Assembly (NCBI GenBank): GCA_000403275.2
Contig: KE159598.1
Coordinates: forward strand, 388,128 to 452,127
Reading direction: 5' to 3'
DNA length: 64,000 bases
Origin: Lachnospiraceae bacterium 28-4
GTDB taxonomy: Bacteria > Bacillota > Clostridia > Lachnospirales > Lachnospiraceae
Shown one piece after another: positions 41,592 through 50,800 of this stretch; within the stretch, counting starts at the first letter, position 1; each line of letters starts with the position of its first letter. A model generated the notes under the pieces. That model was not told the origin of the DNA. It saw nothing but the letters and a program-made list of their open reading frames with translations, and ran no database searches. The position numbers and the translations under genes are program-made.

Positions 41592-42605
41592 ATGTATGGA
41601 TTTGATAACGAAACTTTTTTAAGCGTACTTCATGGAGCGGTGGACAATATTGAGACGATCGGGAAAGTGCTTGACCAGGCGGAAAAAAAGGGATACAAGA
41701 ACGTGTTTCTCATCGGTACCGGCGGTACTTATTCGATGTTAAGCCCGCTTTCCTATCTGCTGAAGACAAACAGCACCCTGGAGTGGTATTATGATATTGC
41801 GGCGGAGTTTGTGAAAGCAAAACCGAAAAAGCTGACGGAAAAGTCACTTATGATCACCGCCTCTTTATCGGGGGATACGAAGGAAACGGTTGAAGCGGCG
41901 GAATATGCGGCAAGCGTGGGCGCACAGGTCATCGCGTTTGTGGGCAGTGAGGACAGTCCGCTGGGAAGGGCGGCGACTTACCCGATTGCGAACGCGGCGT
42001 CGAACGATAATCTGGTGGAGGAGATACATATACAACTGTTCGCGCTGGGCGCTATGCTTATGAAGAGGAACGGGGATTTTGAACAGTGCGACAGATTTTT
42101 GGAGAATCTGAAGAGAATGCCGGAAGTTCTCCTGAAAGTAAGGGAACAGAACGATGAGCGGGCGCTGGCCTTTGCGGAAAAACATAAGGATACCAAGTTC
42201 CATATGTTTGTAGGAGCGGGCAATACATGGGGCGAGACTTACTGCTTTGCCATGTGCGTGCTGGAGGAAATGCAGTGGATTCCGACCAAATCGATTCACG
42301 CGGCGGAGTTTTTCCACGGAACTATCGAAATGACGGAAAAGGATATGAGCTTTGTACTGATCAAAGGGGAAGACGAAACGAGGCCCCTTGTGGACAGGGT
42401 AGAAAACTTTGTAAAGCAGCACTCGGAATATGTGGAAGTGTTTGATACAAAGGATTATGCGCTGGAAGGCATTGACGAAGATATGAGGAAATTTGTTGCG
42501 CCGATGGTGACATCTACCCAGTTAGAAAGGGTAAGCGCCCATTTCGAACATGTCAGGAACCACAGCCTGGATATCAGGAGATATTACAGGACGGTGGAAT
42601 ACTAA
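41592..42605 (+). CDS. SIS-domain sugar-amine deglycase (fructoselysine/glucoselysine-6-P deglycase type)
   Basis: The protein is about 337 aa with two SIS domains (FLIGTGGTYSML about 38-49; FVGAGNTWGETYC about 204-216). Such FrlB/GfrF-like enzymes release glucose-6-P and an amino acid from phosphorylated Amadori products. It resembles GlmS isomerase domains but has no glutaminase. The start at 41592 follows GGGAGG (41578-41583). The next four genes form a mannose-family PTS, as in gfr-type loci, which supports the assignment; the exact amine is unknown. Confidence 0.82.
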   Translation: MYGFDNETFLSVLHGAVDNIETIGKVLDQAEKKGYKNVFLIGTGGTYSMLSPLSYLLKTNSTLEWYYDIAAEFVKAKPKKLTEKSLMITASLSGDTKETVEAAEYAASVGAQVIAFVGSEDSPLGRAATYPIANAASNDNLVEEIHIQLFALGAMLMKRNGDFEQCDRFLENLKRMPEVLLKVREQNDERALAFAEKHKDTKFHMFVGAGNTWGETYCFAMCVLEEMQWIPTKSIHAAEFFHGTIEMTEKDMSFVLIKGEDETRPLVDRVENFVKQHSEYVEVFDTKDYALEGIDEDMRKFVAPMVTSTQLERVSAHFEHVRNHSLDIRRYYRTVEY

Positions 42606-42625
42606 AACAGAATGGGGGTATCGGA

Positions 42626-43078
42626 ATGAGAAGGCTGCTGGTGGCGACTCATGGGAGGTTTGCAGAAGGAATTGGGGAAACCCTGGGATTGATTCTCGGG
42701 GCTTCCCAGCCATTGGAAATATTGAATGCATATACGACGCCTGATTTCGATATGGCGAAGGCGGCAAAAGATTATGTTTCCGGTCTGGGGGAAGAGGATG
42801 AGCTGATCGTGGCTGCGGATGTATTTGGCGGAAGCGTGGCCAACGCTTTTACGGAATATACGGCAGACGGGCGCGTACATGTAGTGACGGGATTAAATCT
42901 TCCGCTGCTGATCGTATTGGTATCTATGCTAGGTTCGGAATTTTCCTCGGAAACTTCCTCGGAAATTTTCTTGGAAGAAATGATACAAAATGCCATAGAG
43001 GAGGCAAAGGAAGGCATTGTTTATGTGAATAAGGTAATAGAAGAAACGATGCAGGAAGAAGAGGAGGATGATTTCTGA
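42626..43078 (+). CDS. PTS mannose-family EIIA
   Basis: The protein is 150 aa. The phosphorylated His9 lies in LLVATHGRFAEG. Residues to about 110 form the EIIA-Man fold, and the C-terminus is acidic. It takes phosphate from HPr and passes it to EIIB, whose gene overlaps its stop codon. Confidence 0.9.
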   Translation: MRRLLVATHGRFAEGIGETLGLILGASQPLEILNAYTTPDFDMAKAAKDYVSGLGEEDELIVAADVFGGSVANAFTEYTADGRVHVVTGLNLPLLIVLVSMLGSEFSSETSSEIFLEEMIQNAIEEAKEGIVYVNKVIEETMQEEEEDDF

Positions 43079-43548
43079 TGATTAAAATGCTGAGGTTGGA
43101 TGAAAGACTGATTCATGGACAGGTTGCATTTGCATGGACCAATTCCCTTGGGGCGGACTGTATTTTTGTAATTAACGATGATGTTGCAGATAATAAACTC
43201 CGCATGACATCCCTGAAACTTGCGGCGCCGGGGGGCGTAAAGTTTGTGGCGAAGTCGGTGGATGATGCCATAGAACTTCTGAACGGAAATAAAACGGATA
43301 AATATAAATTATTTCTGATTGTGGATAATACGGCGGATGCTTTGCGGCTCGTGAAAGAAGTAAAAGACGTGAATCATGTGAACTTGGGGAATATGAAAGT
43401 AAAGGAAGGGGCACAGGCGCTGACTCCGTCCATAGCAGTGACGGAAGCGGACGTGGAAAATATCAGGGAGATGCTTGCCGCAGGAGCGGAAGTGGAGTGC
43501 AGGGCGGTGCCTACGGATAAAAAGATCATGGTGGAAACGCTGATTTAG
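43078..43548 (+). CDS. PTS mannose-family EIIB
   Basis: The protein is 156 aa. The phosphorylated His13 is in LDERLIHGQVAFAW. Start and stop codons overlap with EIIA (TGATG), indicating translational coupling. It transfers phosphate to the sugar carried by EIIC/EIID. Confidence 0.92.
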   Translation: MIKMLRLDERLIHGQVAFAWTNSLGADCIFVINDDVADNKLRMTSLKLAAPGGVKFVAKSVDDAIELLNGNKTDKYKLFLIVDNTADALRLVKEVKDVNHVNLGNMKVKEGAQALTPSIAVTEADVENIREMLAAGAEVECRAVPTDKKIMVETLI

Positions 43549-43566
43549 GGAGAGAGGAGAACGGTT

Positions 43567-44319
43567 ATGATCATTACAGCATTATTAGTAGCAGTCGTGG
43601 CCTTTCTGGCAGCTATCGACGAGCAGACATTCGGCGCGTCGATGATGTCAAGGCCGTTATTTACAGGCCCCATTGTAGGGCTGATTATGGGGGATATGAC
43701 GACGGGCGTCATTATGGGAGCTTCTCTGGAGGCGATGTTTATGGGATCTATTATGGTAGGAAGCGCTGTTCCGCCGGAAGTATACGCATCCAGCGTTTTA
43801 AGTATCGCCGTGGCGATCCAGTCGGGCGCTGAAGTGGGGACTGCGGTTGCCCTTGCCCTTCCCCTGTCCATATTCCTGCAAATGTGGAGGAACTTCTGCT
43901 ATGCCATTCCCGGAAGCTGGGCCGGAAAGCAGATTCAGAAAGCGGTAGAAGAGAGAAACATGAAAAAAGCGGATTTCCTGCATTTGACGGTAGTGCCGCT
44001 GTCCATAGGCATTCCTTCGGCTTTGCTCGTATTCGTCGCGATCGCCTTTGGTGCCGATTCCATCAATGCCATTTTGAATATGATTCCCGAAGTGGTAATG
44101 AACGGATTTAATGTCGCAGCCGGAGTTCTGTCCTGTGTAGGGTTGGCGCTGTTGATTAAAATGATGTCCAATAATAAAGTGCTGCCGTACCTTTTCCTCG
44201 GCTTTGTTGCAGTCATCTATCTGCATATGGATGTTATTGGAGTGGCGGTTGTCGGTTTCTGCATTGCAATGATTGCGGTAAATAATATGAAATTTGAAGA
44301 TGCGGAGGAGGATTTCTGA
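43567..44319 (+). CDS. PTS mannose-family EIIC (membrane)
   Basis: The protein is 250 aa with about seven hydrophobic segments. It carries the family pattern IDEQTFGASMMSRPLFTGPI near the N-terminus. With EIID it forms the membrane channel. AGAGGAG precedes the start, and the last base of its stop overlaps the EIID start. Confidence 0.9.
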   Translation: MIITALLVAVVAFLAAIDEQTFGASMMSRPLFTGPIVGLIMGDMTTGVIMGASLEAMFMGSIMVGSAVPPEVYASSVLSIAVAIQSGAEVGTAVALALPLSIFLQMWRNFCYAIPGSWAGKQIQKAVEERNMKKADFLHLTVVPLSIGIPSALLVFVAIAFGADSINAILNMIPEVVMNGFNVAAGVLSCVGLALLIKMMSNNKVLPYLFLGFVAVIYLHMDVIGVAVVGFCIAMIAVNNMKFEDAEEDF

Positions 44320-45164
44320 TGATGGAAAATAAGATACAGACGGCGGATAAAGAGAAAAGGGCGGAAGAGATTATGACCGCGAAAGAGTACAGGAGCATAT
44401 TCTGGAGATCTTTTACGATACAGTCCTCCTGGTCTTTCGATAAGATGATGGCATACGGATATATGTATGCGCTGGAAAAACCGCTAAGAAAAATTTACCC
44501 CGATGATGATGATTTTTATGCCGCATTGAAACGCCATACGGAGACATTTAACATCACTCCCCACGTATCCCCTTTTATTATGACGCTGGGCGTGGCGATG
44601 GAGGAGGAGAATGCAAAAGAAGAGAACTTCGATACGGATTCCATCAATAACGTGAAGGTTGGGCTGATGGGGCCGCTTTCAGGAATCGGCGATTCCTTCT
44701 TCTGGGGAACCTTCCGCGTGATTGCCGCCGGCATCGGCATCGGGCTGGCACAGCAGGGAAATATATTGGGGGCTGTCATTTATTTCCTGCTTTATACTTC
44801 CATACATTTTATTACGAAGATTATAGCGGGCAAATATGGATATAAGCTGGGCACTTCTTTCCTGGAAAATGCGTCCGAGAATCATATGATGGAAAAACTG
44901 TCCTATGGCGCTTCCATCCTCGGCATGACCGTAATCGGCGCGATGATCGCCACGATGGTTTCCTTGCAGACCACTTTGAGTTTTACACTGTCTGGCACGG
45001 AAACGACGCTCCAGTCGATTTTTGACCAGATTTTCCCCGGACTGCTGCCGCTGGCAGCTACCTTCCTCTGCGTATGGCTTTATAAGAAAAATGTGAAAAC
45101 CATTTACATTATCCTTGGTATTTTTGCTTTATGCATTTTGGGGTGCGCCGTTGGGATTCTCTAA
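44319..45164 (+). CDS. PTS mannose-family EIID (membrane)
   Basis: The protein is 281 aa. A cytosolic N-terminal region (SSWSFDKMMAYGYMYAL, TPHVSPFIMTLGVAMEEENA) is followed by membrane helices, with the pattern GLMGPLSGIGDSFFWGT. It partners with EIIC. A second ATG at 44322 is an alternative start. The HAD gene begins inside its last codons. Confidence 0.92.
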   Translation: MMENKIQTADKEKRAEEIMTAKEYRSIFWRSFTIQSSWSFDKMMAYGYMYALEKPLRKIYPDDDDFYAALKRHTETFNITPHVSPFIMTLGVAMEEENAKEENFDTDSINNVKVGLMGPLSGIGDSFFWGTFRVIAAGIGIGLAQQGNILGAVIYFLLYTSIHFITKIIAGKYGYKLGTSFLENASENHMMEKLSYGASILGMTVIGAMIATMVSLQTTLSFTLSGTETTLQSIFDQIFPGLLPLAATFLCVWLYKKNVKTIYIILGIFALCILGCAVGIL

Positions 45165-45792
45165 GAAACTGGTCATATTCGATGTGGACGGAACGTTGAA
45201 TATGACGGAGATATATGCGGTGCCGGCATATAAAAAGGTTTTGCGCGAAATGGGGGCGAATGGTTTTACGGATGAAATGCTGCGGGACAGGATTGGGGCC
45301 GTGTTCGAGGATGATATCCGGTATTTCTTTGGCAGCCGGGCGGAAGAAAAGAAAGAAGAGTTTGAAAGGCTGATCGGGGAATATTGGATGAAGGATGTGG
45401 AGCGGAAGGCAAAAACCTTTCCCCATACGGAAGAAACCTTGCGCGAGTTAAAAGAAAAAGGATATTCTCTCGCCGTTTGCTCCAACGCGGAAAACAAGGA
45501 AATCGATCTGGTACTGCGCGCATTGCATATCAAGGATTATTTCAGCTATATACAGGGAATTACGGAGGAAGGAACCAAATCCCACAGCCTCCGCCGGCTG
45601 CTTGAAAAAACAGAGCCGGAATGGGCGGTTATGGTGGGTGACAGGTTTTATGACAAAGAGGCGGCAAGAGATAACGGGATTCCGTTCATTGCCTGTCTGT
45701 ACGGATATGGGAAGAAAGGGGAATTTTCGGAAATGGATTTATCCATAACGGAGATTTGCCGACTGCCGTCTATGATGGAAAGAATAAAATAA
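45151..45792 (+). CDS. HAD-superfamily phosphatase
   Basis: The protein is about 213 aa from TTG 45151, overlapping the EIID gene; GGGGTG lies 7 bp upstream. Motifs are IFDVDGTLN (nucleophile Asp), VCSNAEN and VMVGDRFYDKEAA. It resembles phosphoglycolate-phosphatase-like HADs. Overlap with the PTS operon suggests it removes phosphate from a sugar-phosphate intermediate, or relieves sugar-phosphate stress. The exact substrate is unknown. Confidence 0.8.
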   Translation: MGFSKKLVIFDVDGTLNMTEIYAVPAYKKVLREMGANGFTDEMLRDRIGAVFEDDIRYFFGSRAEEKKEEFERLIGEYWMKDVERKAKTFPHTEETLRELKEKGYSLAVCSNAENKEIDLVLRALHIKDYFSYIQGITEEGTKSHSLRRLLEKTEPEWAVMVGDRFYDKEAARDNGIPFIACLYGYGKKGEFSEMDLSITEICRLPSMMERIK

Positions 45793-45817
45793 AGATACGA
45801 ATTGCGGAAATCGATTT

Positions 45818-45869
45818 TTGCAAACGGAAGTTTTCTTATTTATAGGAAAATCCGTTTGCAATTTTTTTT
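45818..45869 (+). terminator. Terminator of the deglycase-PTS operon
   Basis: TTGCAAACGGA (45818-45828) pairs with TCCGTTTGCAA (45851-45861), extended by inner GTTTTC/GAAAA pairs, followed by eight T. Confidence 0.88.
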
Positions 45870-46031
45870 CCATAAATTACCACTATAAGAAAGAAACAAT
45901 ACTTCCAGTTTATTCCTTATTGAAATGTTTTGTAGTAAGTTAGTAAAAGCGGTAAGGAAAACAAAAGGAAAGGATTTGTCTGTTTTGTTGCTGCCGTGTG
46001 GTGTGGGGGAGTCTGTTTATGGGGGACACAT

Positions 46032-46364
46032 ATGGATAAAGCATGTTATGACGCTATCGGGAGACGGATTCGCTATGTAAGGCACGGTAAGAAGCTGACA
46101 CAGGAACAGGTTGCGGAACGGGCTGGAATTTCGGCGAATTATTTAAGCAGGATAGAAAACGGTACGGCAAAATTCAGCCTGGAGGTATTGATTCAACTGA
46201 TTAACGCGCTGGATATCAGCGCAGATTATCTTCTTTTGGATGTAATTAAAAAGAAGGAAGGGAAAGGCATAGACGTTCAAAATTACGACAGACTGCCGGA
46301 AGCGCAGATTGAATTTATTAATCAGTTCATTGGTTTGGCCAGACAATATCATATTTTAAAATGA
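46032..46364 (+). CDS. XRE-family helix-turn-helix regulator of the polyketide operon
   Basis: The protein is 110 aa. Residues about 8-65 form the XRE domain (IRYVRHGKKLTQEQVAERAGISANYLSRIENG). The start at 46032 follows GGGGGA. The stop codon overlaps the carboxyltransferase start (ATGA), so the two are coupled. A regulator at the head of a biosynthetic operon probably controls it. Confidence 0.87.
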   Translation: MDKACYDAIGRRIRYVRHGKKLTQEQVAERAGISANYLSRIENGTAKFSLEVLIQLINALDISADYLLLDVIKKKEGKGIDVQNYDRLPEAQIEFINQFIGLARQYHILK

Positions 46365-47833
46365 AGAAAACAGATTCGTATGAAAAACAGCATAGAAAAG
46401 AAAAGCTGCTTATAGAAGAAAAAATTGGGCTTTTGTTTGATCAAGAGAGTTTTCGGACGCTGGAGGGAGGAAAAGAAGAGAAAGCAGGAAGCGTTGTGAC
46501 GGGCTATGGAACCATTGAGGGACGGAGAGTATATATGTATGCCCATAATTCTGCCGTGAAAGGGGGAACCGTGGGGCTACAGGAAGGAAAGCGGATACGG
46601 AAATTAATCGAAGAAGCCATGAGGCAGAGAAGACCGGTGGTAGGGATACAGGATTCAGGGGGCGCGCGGATACAGGAGGGCATCGCGGCCCTTGCCGGAT
46701 ATGGAGAAGTGTTAAAGGCCCATGCGGCGGCGGCCGGAGTGATACCTCAGGTTATGGTAGTAGCGGGCACCTGTGCAGGAGGGGCGGCATATTCGCCCGG
46801 ACTGGCTGATTTTACTTTTATAGTGGAAGAGACCGGATATATGTTTGTGACAGGGCCGGATGTAGTGGAAAAAAGCTGCGGGCAGAAATGTACATGGGAA
46901 GAGACAGGAGGCGCCGGGCTCCATGGGAAATTGTCAGGAGCGGCACATTTTTGCAGCAAAAATGAAAAGGAATGCTTTGTCCGGTTAAAAAGGCTTCTTA
47001 TTTACCTGTCGGATGGGATGGATGAAAAGAGGCGGCGGAAAATAGTTCGGAGACGGGATGGGGATCATATCCTGCCGGGCATGAGGGAGATCGTTCCGGC
47101 CAACGGGAGAAAGGGCTATGATGTATGCGCGGTAATCGGACGGATCGTGGACAGAGGTAGTTTCTTGGAGGTAAGAAAGGATTTTGCAGAAAGCATTGTT
47201 ACCGGTTTTGGAAGAATGGGAGGGCGGATGACGGGCATCGTGGCAAATCAGCCGATGAGGACGGCAGGGGCGATCGATTGCAGCGCGGCCGTAAAAGGGG
47301 CGGCATTTGTCAGGTTCTGCAACGCCTATCATATTCCGGTGATTACATTTATGGATACGCCGGGATTCCTCCCGGGAGCCGGGCAGGAGCAGGAGGGTAT
47401 GGTACGCCATGGCGCAAAGTTATTGTTTGCATACGCGGAGGCGGATACGGTCAAGCTGACGGTGATCTTAAGGAAGGCTTATGGCGGCGCATATATATGC
47501 ATGGGCAGCAAGGCATTGGGAATGGATGCCGTATATGCCTGGCCGGGGGCGGAGATCGCAGTGATGGGAGCAGAGTGCGCCATACCCATACTTCATAAAA
47601 GAAAGCTGGCAGGGATGGACGAAGAAGAAAAGCAGGAATTTATAAAGGAACGGACGGAAGAATACCGGGAGAATTTGAAAGCGGATGTGGAAAATGCCGT
47701 GCGCTATGGATACATAGACGGCTGGCTGGAGCCGGATCATACAAGAGAGCAGTTGATCAGGGATTTGGAATATTACGGGAAGAGAAGGAAAACAGGGAAA
47801 AGAAAAAGGAAATACGGGCTGGTGCCGCTTTGA
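46361..47833 (+). CDS. Acyl-CoA carboxylase carboxyltransferase subunit
   Basis: The protein is 490 aa, with both crotonase-like halves of biotin-dependent carboxyltransferase beta subunits (about 40-235 and 250-480). Motifs include VVGIQDSGGARIQEGI, CAGGAAYSPGLADF and DTPGFLPGAGQEQEG. It should transfer CO2 from carboxybiotin to acetyl- or propionyl-CoA. No biotin carboxylase or biotin carrier gene is nearby. It is directly upstream of the polyketide synthase, so it likely supplies malonyl- or methylmalonyl-CoA extender units. The role is inferred from context. Confidence 0.87.
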   Translation: MKKTDSYEKQHRKEKLLIEEKIGLLFDQESFRTLEGGKEEKAGSVVTGYGTIEGRRVYMYAHNSAVKGGTVGLQEGKRIRKLIEEAMRQRRPVVGIQDSGGARIQEGIAALAGYGEVLKAHAAAAGVIPQVMVVAGTCAGGAAYSPGLADFTFIVEETGYMFVTGPDVVEKSCGQKCTWEETGGAGLHGKLSGAAHFCSKNEKECFVRLKRLLIYLSDGMDEKRRRKIVRRRDGDHILPGMREIVPANGRKGYDVCAVIGRIVDRGSFLEVRKDFAESIVTGFGRMGGRMTGIVANQPMRTAGAIDCSAAVKGAAFVRFCNAYHIPVITFMDTPGFLPGAGQEQEGMVRHGAKLLFAYAEADTVKLTVILRKAYGGAYICMGSKALGMDAVYAWPGAEIAVMGAECAIPILHKRKLAGMDEEEKQEFIKERTEEYRENLKADVENAVRYGYIDGWLEPDHTREQLIRDLEYYGKRRKTGKRKRKYGLVPL

Positions 47834-47842
47834 AGAAAAAGG

Positions 47843-50800
47843 ATGGAAAAGGGAATGGACGAGAAGAGAGTTGCAGTAATCGGAATGGGATGCAGATATG
47901 CGGGCGCTAAAAATCCTGAGGGATTGTGGCGGCTTTTAAAAAACGGGGAAGGGGAAAGCATGCCGATGAGCTTCCGATTCCCGCAGTTTCAGGAATACTA
48001 TCATTCCGATCACCGGGCGGCAGGAAAATTTTATAATGACAGGGCATTTTTCCTGAAGGAAGACCTTTCGGCTTTCGACGCGGACTTTTTTCGGATTTCT
48101 TATAAAGAGGCGAAACGGATGGACTATCAGCAAAGACTGCTGCTGCAAGTATCCTATGAAGCGCTGACGGACGCCGGAATGGAAATCAAAGGGAGCGGCA
48201 CAGGGGTGTTTATCGGAGCTTTTATGCAGGATTTTCTGACGAATACGATGCAAAAGGAAAATTACGAGAAACTGGGCGGGCACCACGCGACCGGTTCCAG
48301 CATCGGCATGCTGGCGGCGAGGCTGTCATATTTTTATGATATCCATGGCCCCAGCATGACAGTGGATACCGCCTGTTCCTCTTCCCTGACCGCGCTGCAT
48401 CTGGCGGTGGAGAGCATTCGCAGAGGCGATTGCGGGGCGGCGCTTTGCGGCGGAGTCAATATCATGACGGAAATAGGGAATTTTATTACATTGAGCAAAG
48501 GCGGATTTTTATCCCGCCAGGGCGTGTCGTCCGCTTTTGGAAAAGAAGCGGACGGCTATGCCAGGGGGGAAGGGGCCGGTGTGCTCGTTCTGAAGGAATT
48601 GGGACAGGCTCTGCGGGATCAGGATCGAATTTACTGTGAGATTATAAAGACGGCGGTCAATCATGACGGCAGCAAGAAAGGGGTCAGCTATCCGAACGGA
48701 GACGCACAACAAAAGCTGCTTTGCCAAATATACGGAGGAAACGGAGTTCCCATAGACGATATCGGTTATCTGGAAGCCCACGGAACGGGAACCAGGGCCG
48801 GGGACAGAACGGAAACGGAAGCTTTGGAGAGGGTATTCCGGGACAGGAAAAAAATACTGCCCATCGGTTCTTTGAAAAGCAATATAGGGCATACGGAGGC
48901 GGCGGCAGGGATTGCGTCCGTCATAAAGGCAATCCTGATTTTACAGCATGGGGAAATCCCGCCTACGCTCCATTGCGAAGAGAAAAATCCGAGCATTCCT
49001 TTTGCGGATTACAGAATCAGGCCGGTGGAGAAAACGGAAGGAATATGGCCGGCAAAGGATGGGAGGATATATGTTGGAATTAACAGTTTCGGCTTTGGAG
49101 GCGCTAACGCCCATGCATATATCGGCAGTTTGGCGGAAAGCGGGGAACAGGAGGGAAACAGCGGGAAAACGGCGGAAAGCAAGGACATTTTATTCCTTTC
49201 CGCAAACAGTATGCTATCTTTGCGGAATATGGCGGGCGATTATAAATATGCCATACAGGCCGGCGGATTGAAAAAAGAGGATTTGGGAGAGATATGCAGG
49301 TGTGCAAAATGGCGGAGGCCTCATCATTTGCCCTTTCGGCTGGCGGTATATGCGCCGGACCGCATGAGGCTGGCCAATGGGCTGACGGAGTTTGAAAACG
49401 GAAAAATGGGAAGCGGATGGTTATGCAGACAAAGAAATAAAGATTATAAAAAACAAGCGGCGGTTTTTTCCGGCATGGGGAACCAGACGGAGAGCATGGG
49501 CAAGGATTTGTACCGCAATTTCACCGTATTCAGGGAACAGTTTTGCCGATGCGGCAGAGAATATGAAAAATATTCCGACAGAAGCTTGAAAAAGGTAATG
49601 GAAAGCGGGACGGCGCCGGATTATTTTTACAGGGTCAGCTTTTTGCAGTCCTATCATTTGGCATATCAAATATCCCTGTTTGCCCTTCTGGTATCCGAAG
49701 GGGTGGAGTTCTGCGGATGTGTGGGACACAGCGCGGGGGAATTGGCGGCGTTTTATTGCAGCGGTTTGTTGACATTGGAGGAAACTTTCCGCATTGCATG
49801 GCATAGGGGAAAATGCCAGGAAAAGCTGCAGGGAAAGGGAAAAATGCTGGCGGTGAGGATGAGCCGGAAAGAAGCGGATTTTCTCTGCGAAAAAAGCGGG
49901 GGGCTGGTTTCCCTCGGGGTGGAAAACGGAGAGAACCGGATGGTGTTGTCCGGCGATTTAGCGGAGTTGGAAGAGATAGAAAAGCGCCGGGGCGGCAAAT
50001 TTTTGAAAGGTTCCATGGCATATCACAGTTGGCAGATGGACGAAGTGGAGGAAGAATTCCGGCGGTCGGTACGGGAACCGGAAAGAGGGGCGGCTGCGCA
50101 TGAAGCCGGAGCCGGGGGAAAAACGGCAGCAGGGATTGCAGCGGGAATGGCTTTGTATTCCACCGTATACGGAGACCGTATGGAAGAGAACGCATATGAG
50201 GTTTCCTACTGGTGGAACAATATAAGGAATACGGTGGAATTTGCAAAGGCTTTAAAGGCTATGAAAAGGGATGGATTCGATTCCTTTATGGAAATAGGGG
50301 TAACTCCTGTGTTAATGCCTTCCATTGCGGAGGAATTTTATGACAGGGATTTTAGCTGTATTGCGGTTCAGCCGGAAAAAGAGACGGGAACGGAAACGGA
50401 AATCTTCTGCCGGGCGATGATGCAGGTCTATGTAAACCGTGTACCCGCAAACTTCCGGGCAGGAGGAAATAAATGCGGAAATCTTTCCCTTCCGGGCTAT
50501 CGATGGGATAAGAAAAAGCTTCCTGTGGAAATGCCGGATCAGGAATGGGAAAAACCGGACCCCTTTCTTGGAAGGAAGGAGGGACTCCCTCTGGATATAT
50601 GGAAAAACAGGATAAACCTGGCGAGCCATGACTGGCTGAAAGGGCATAAAGCGGAGGGGGAATGTTACCTGCCGGGAGTATTCTATGCGGCGATGCTTGA
50701 CAGAGCGGGAATAAGGGAATGGAAGAATATGGAAATCCTCCGTCCGGTGATCCTGCATCCCTTCCGGGATACCGTATTAAGTTTTGTTCCTTATCCGTCC

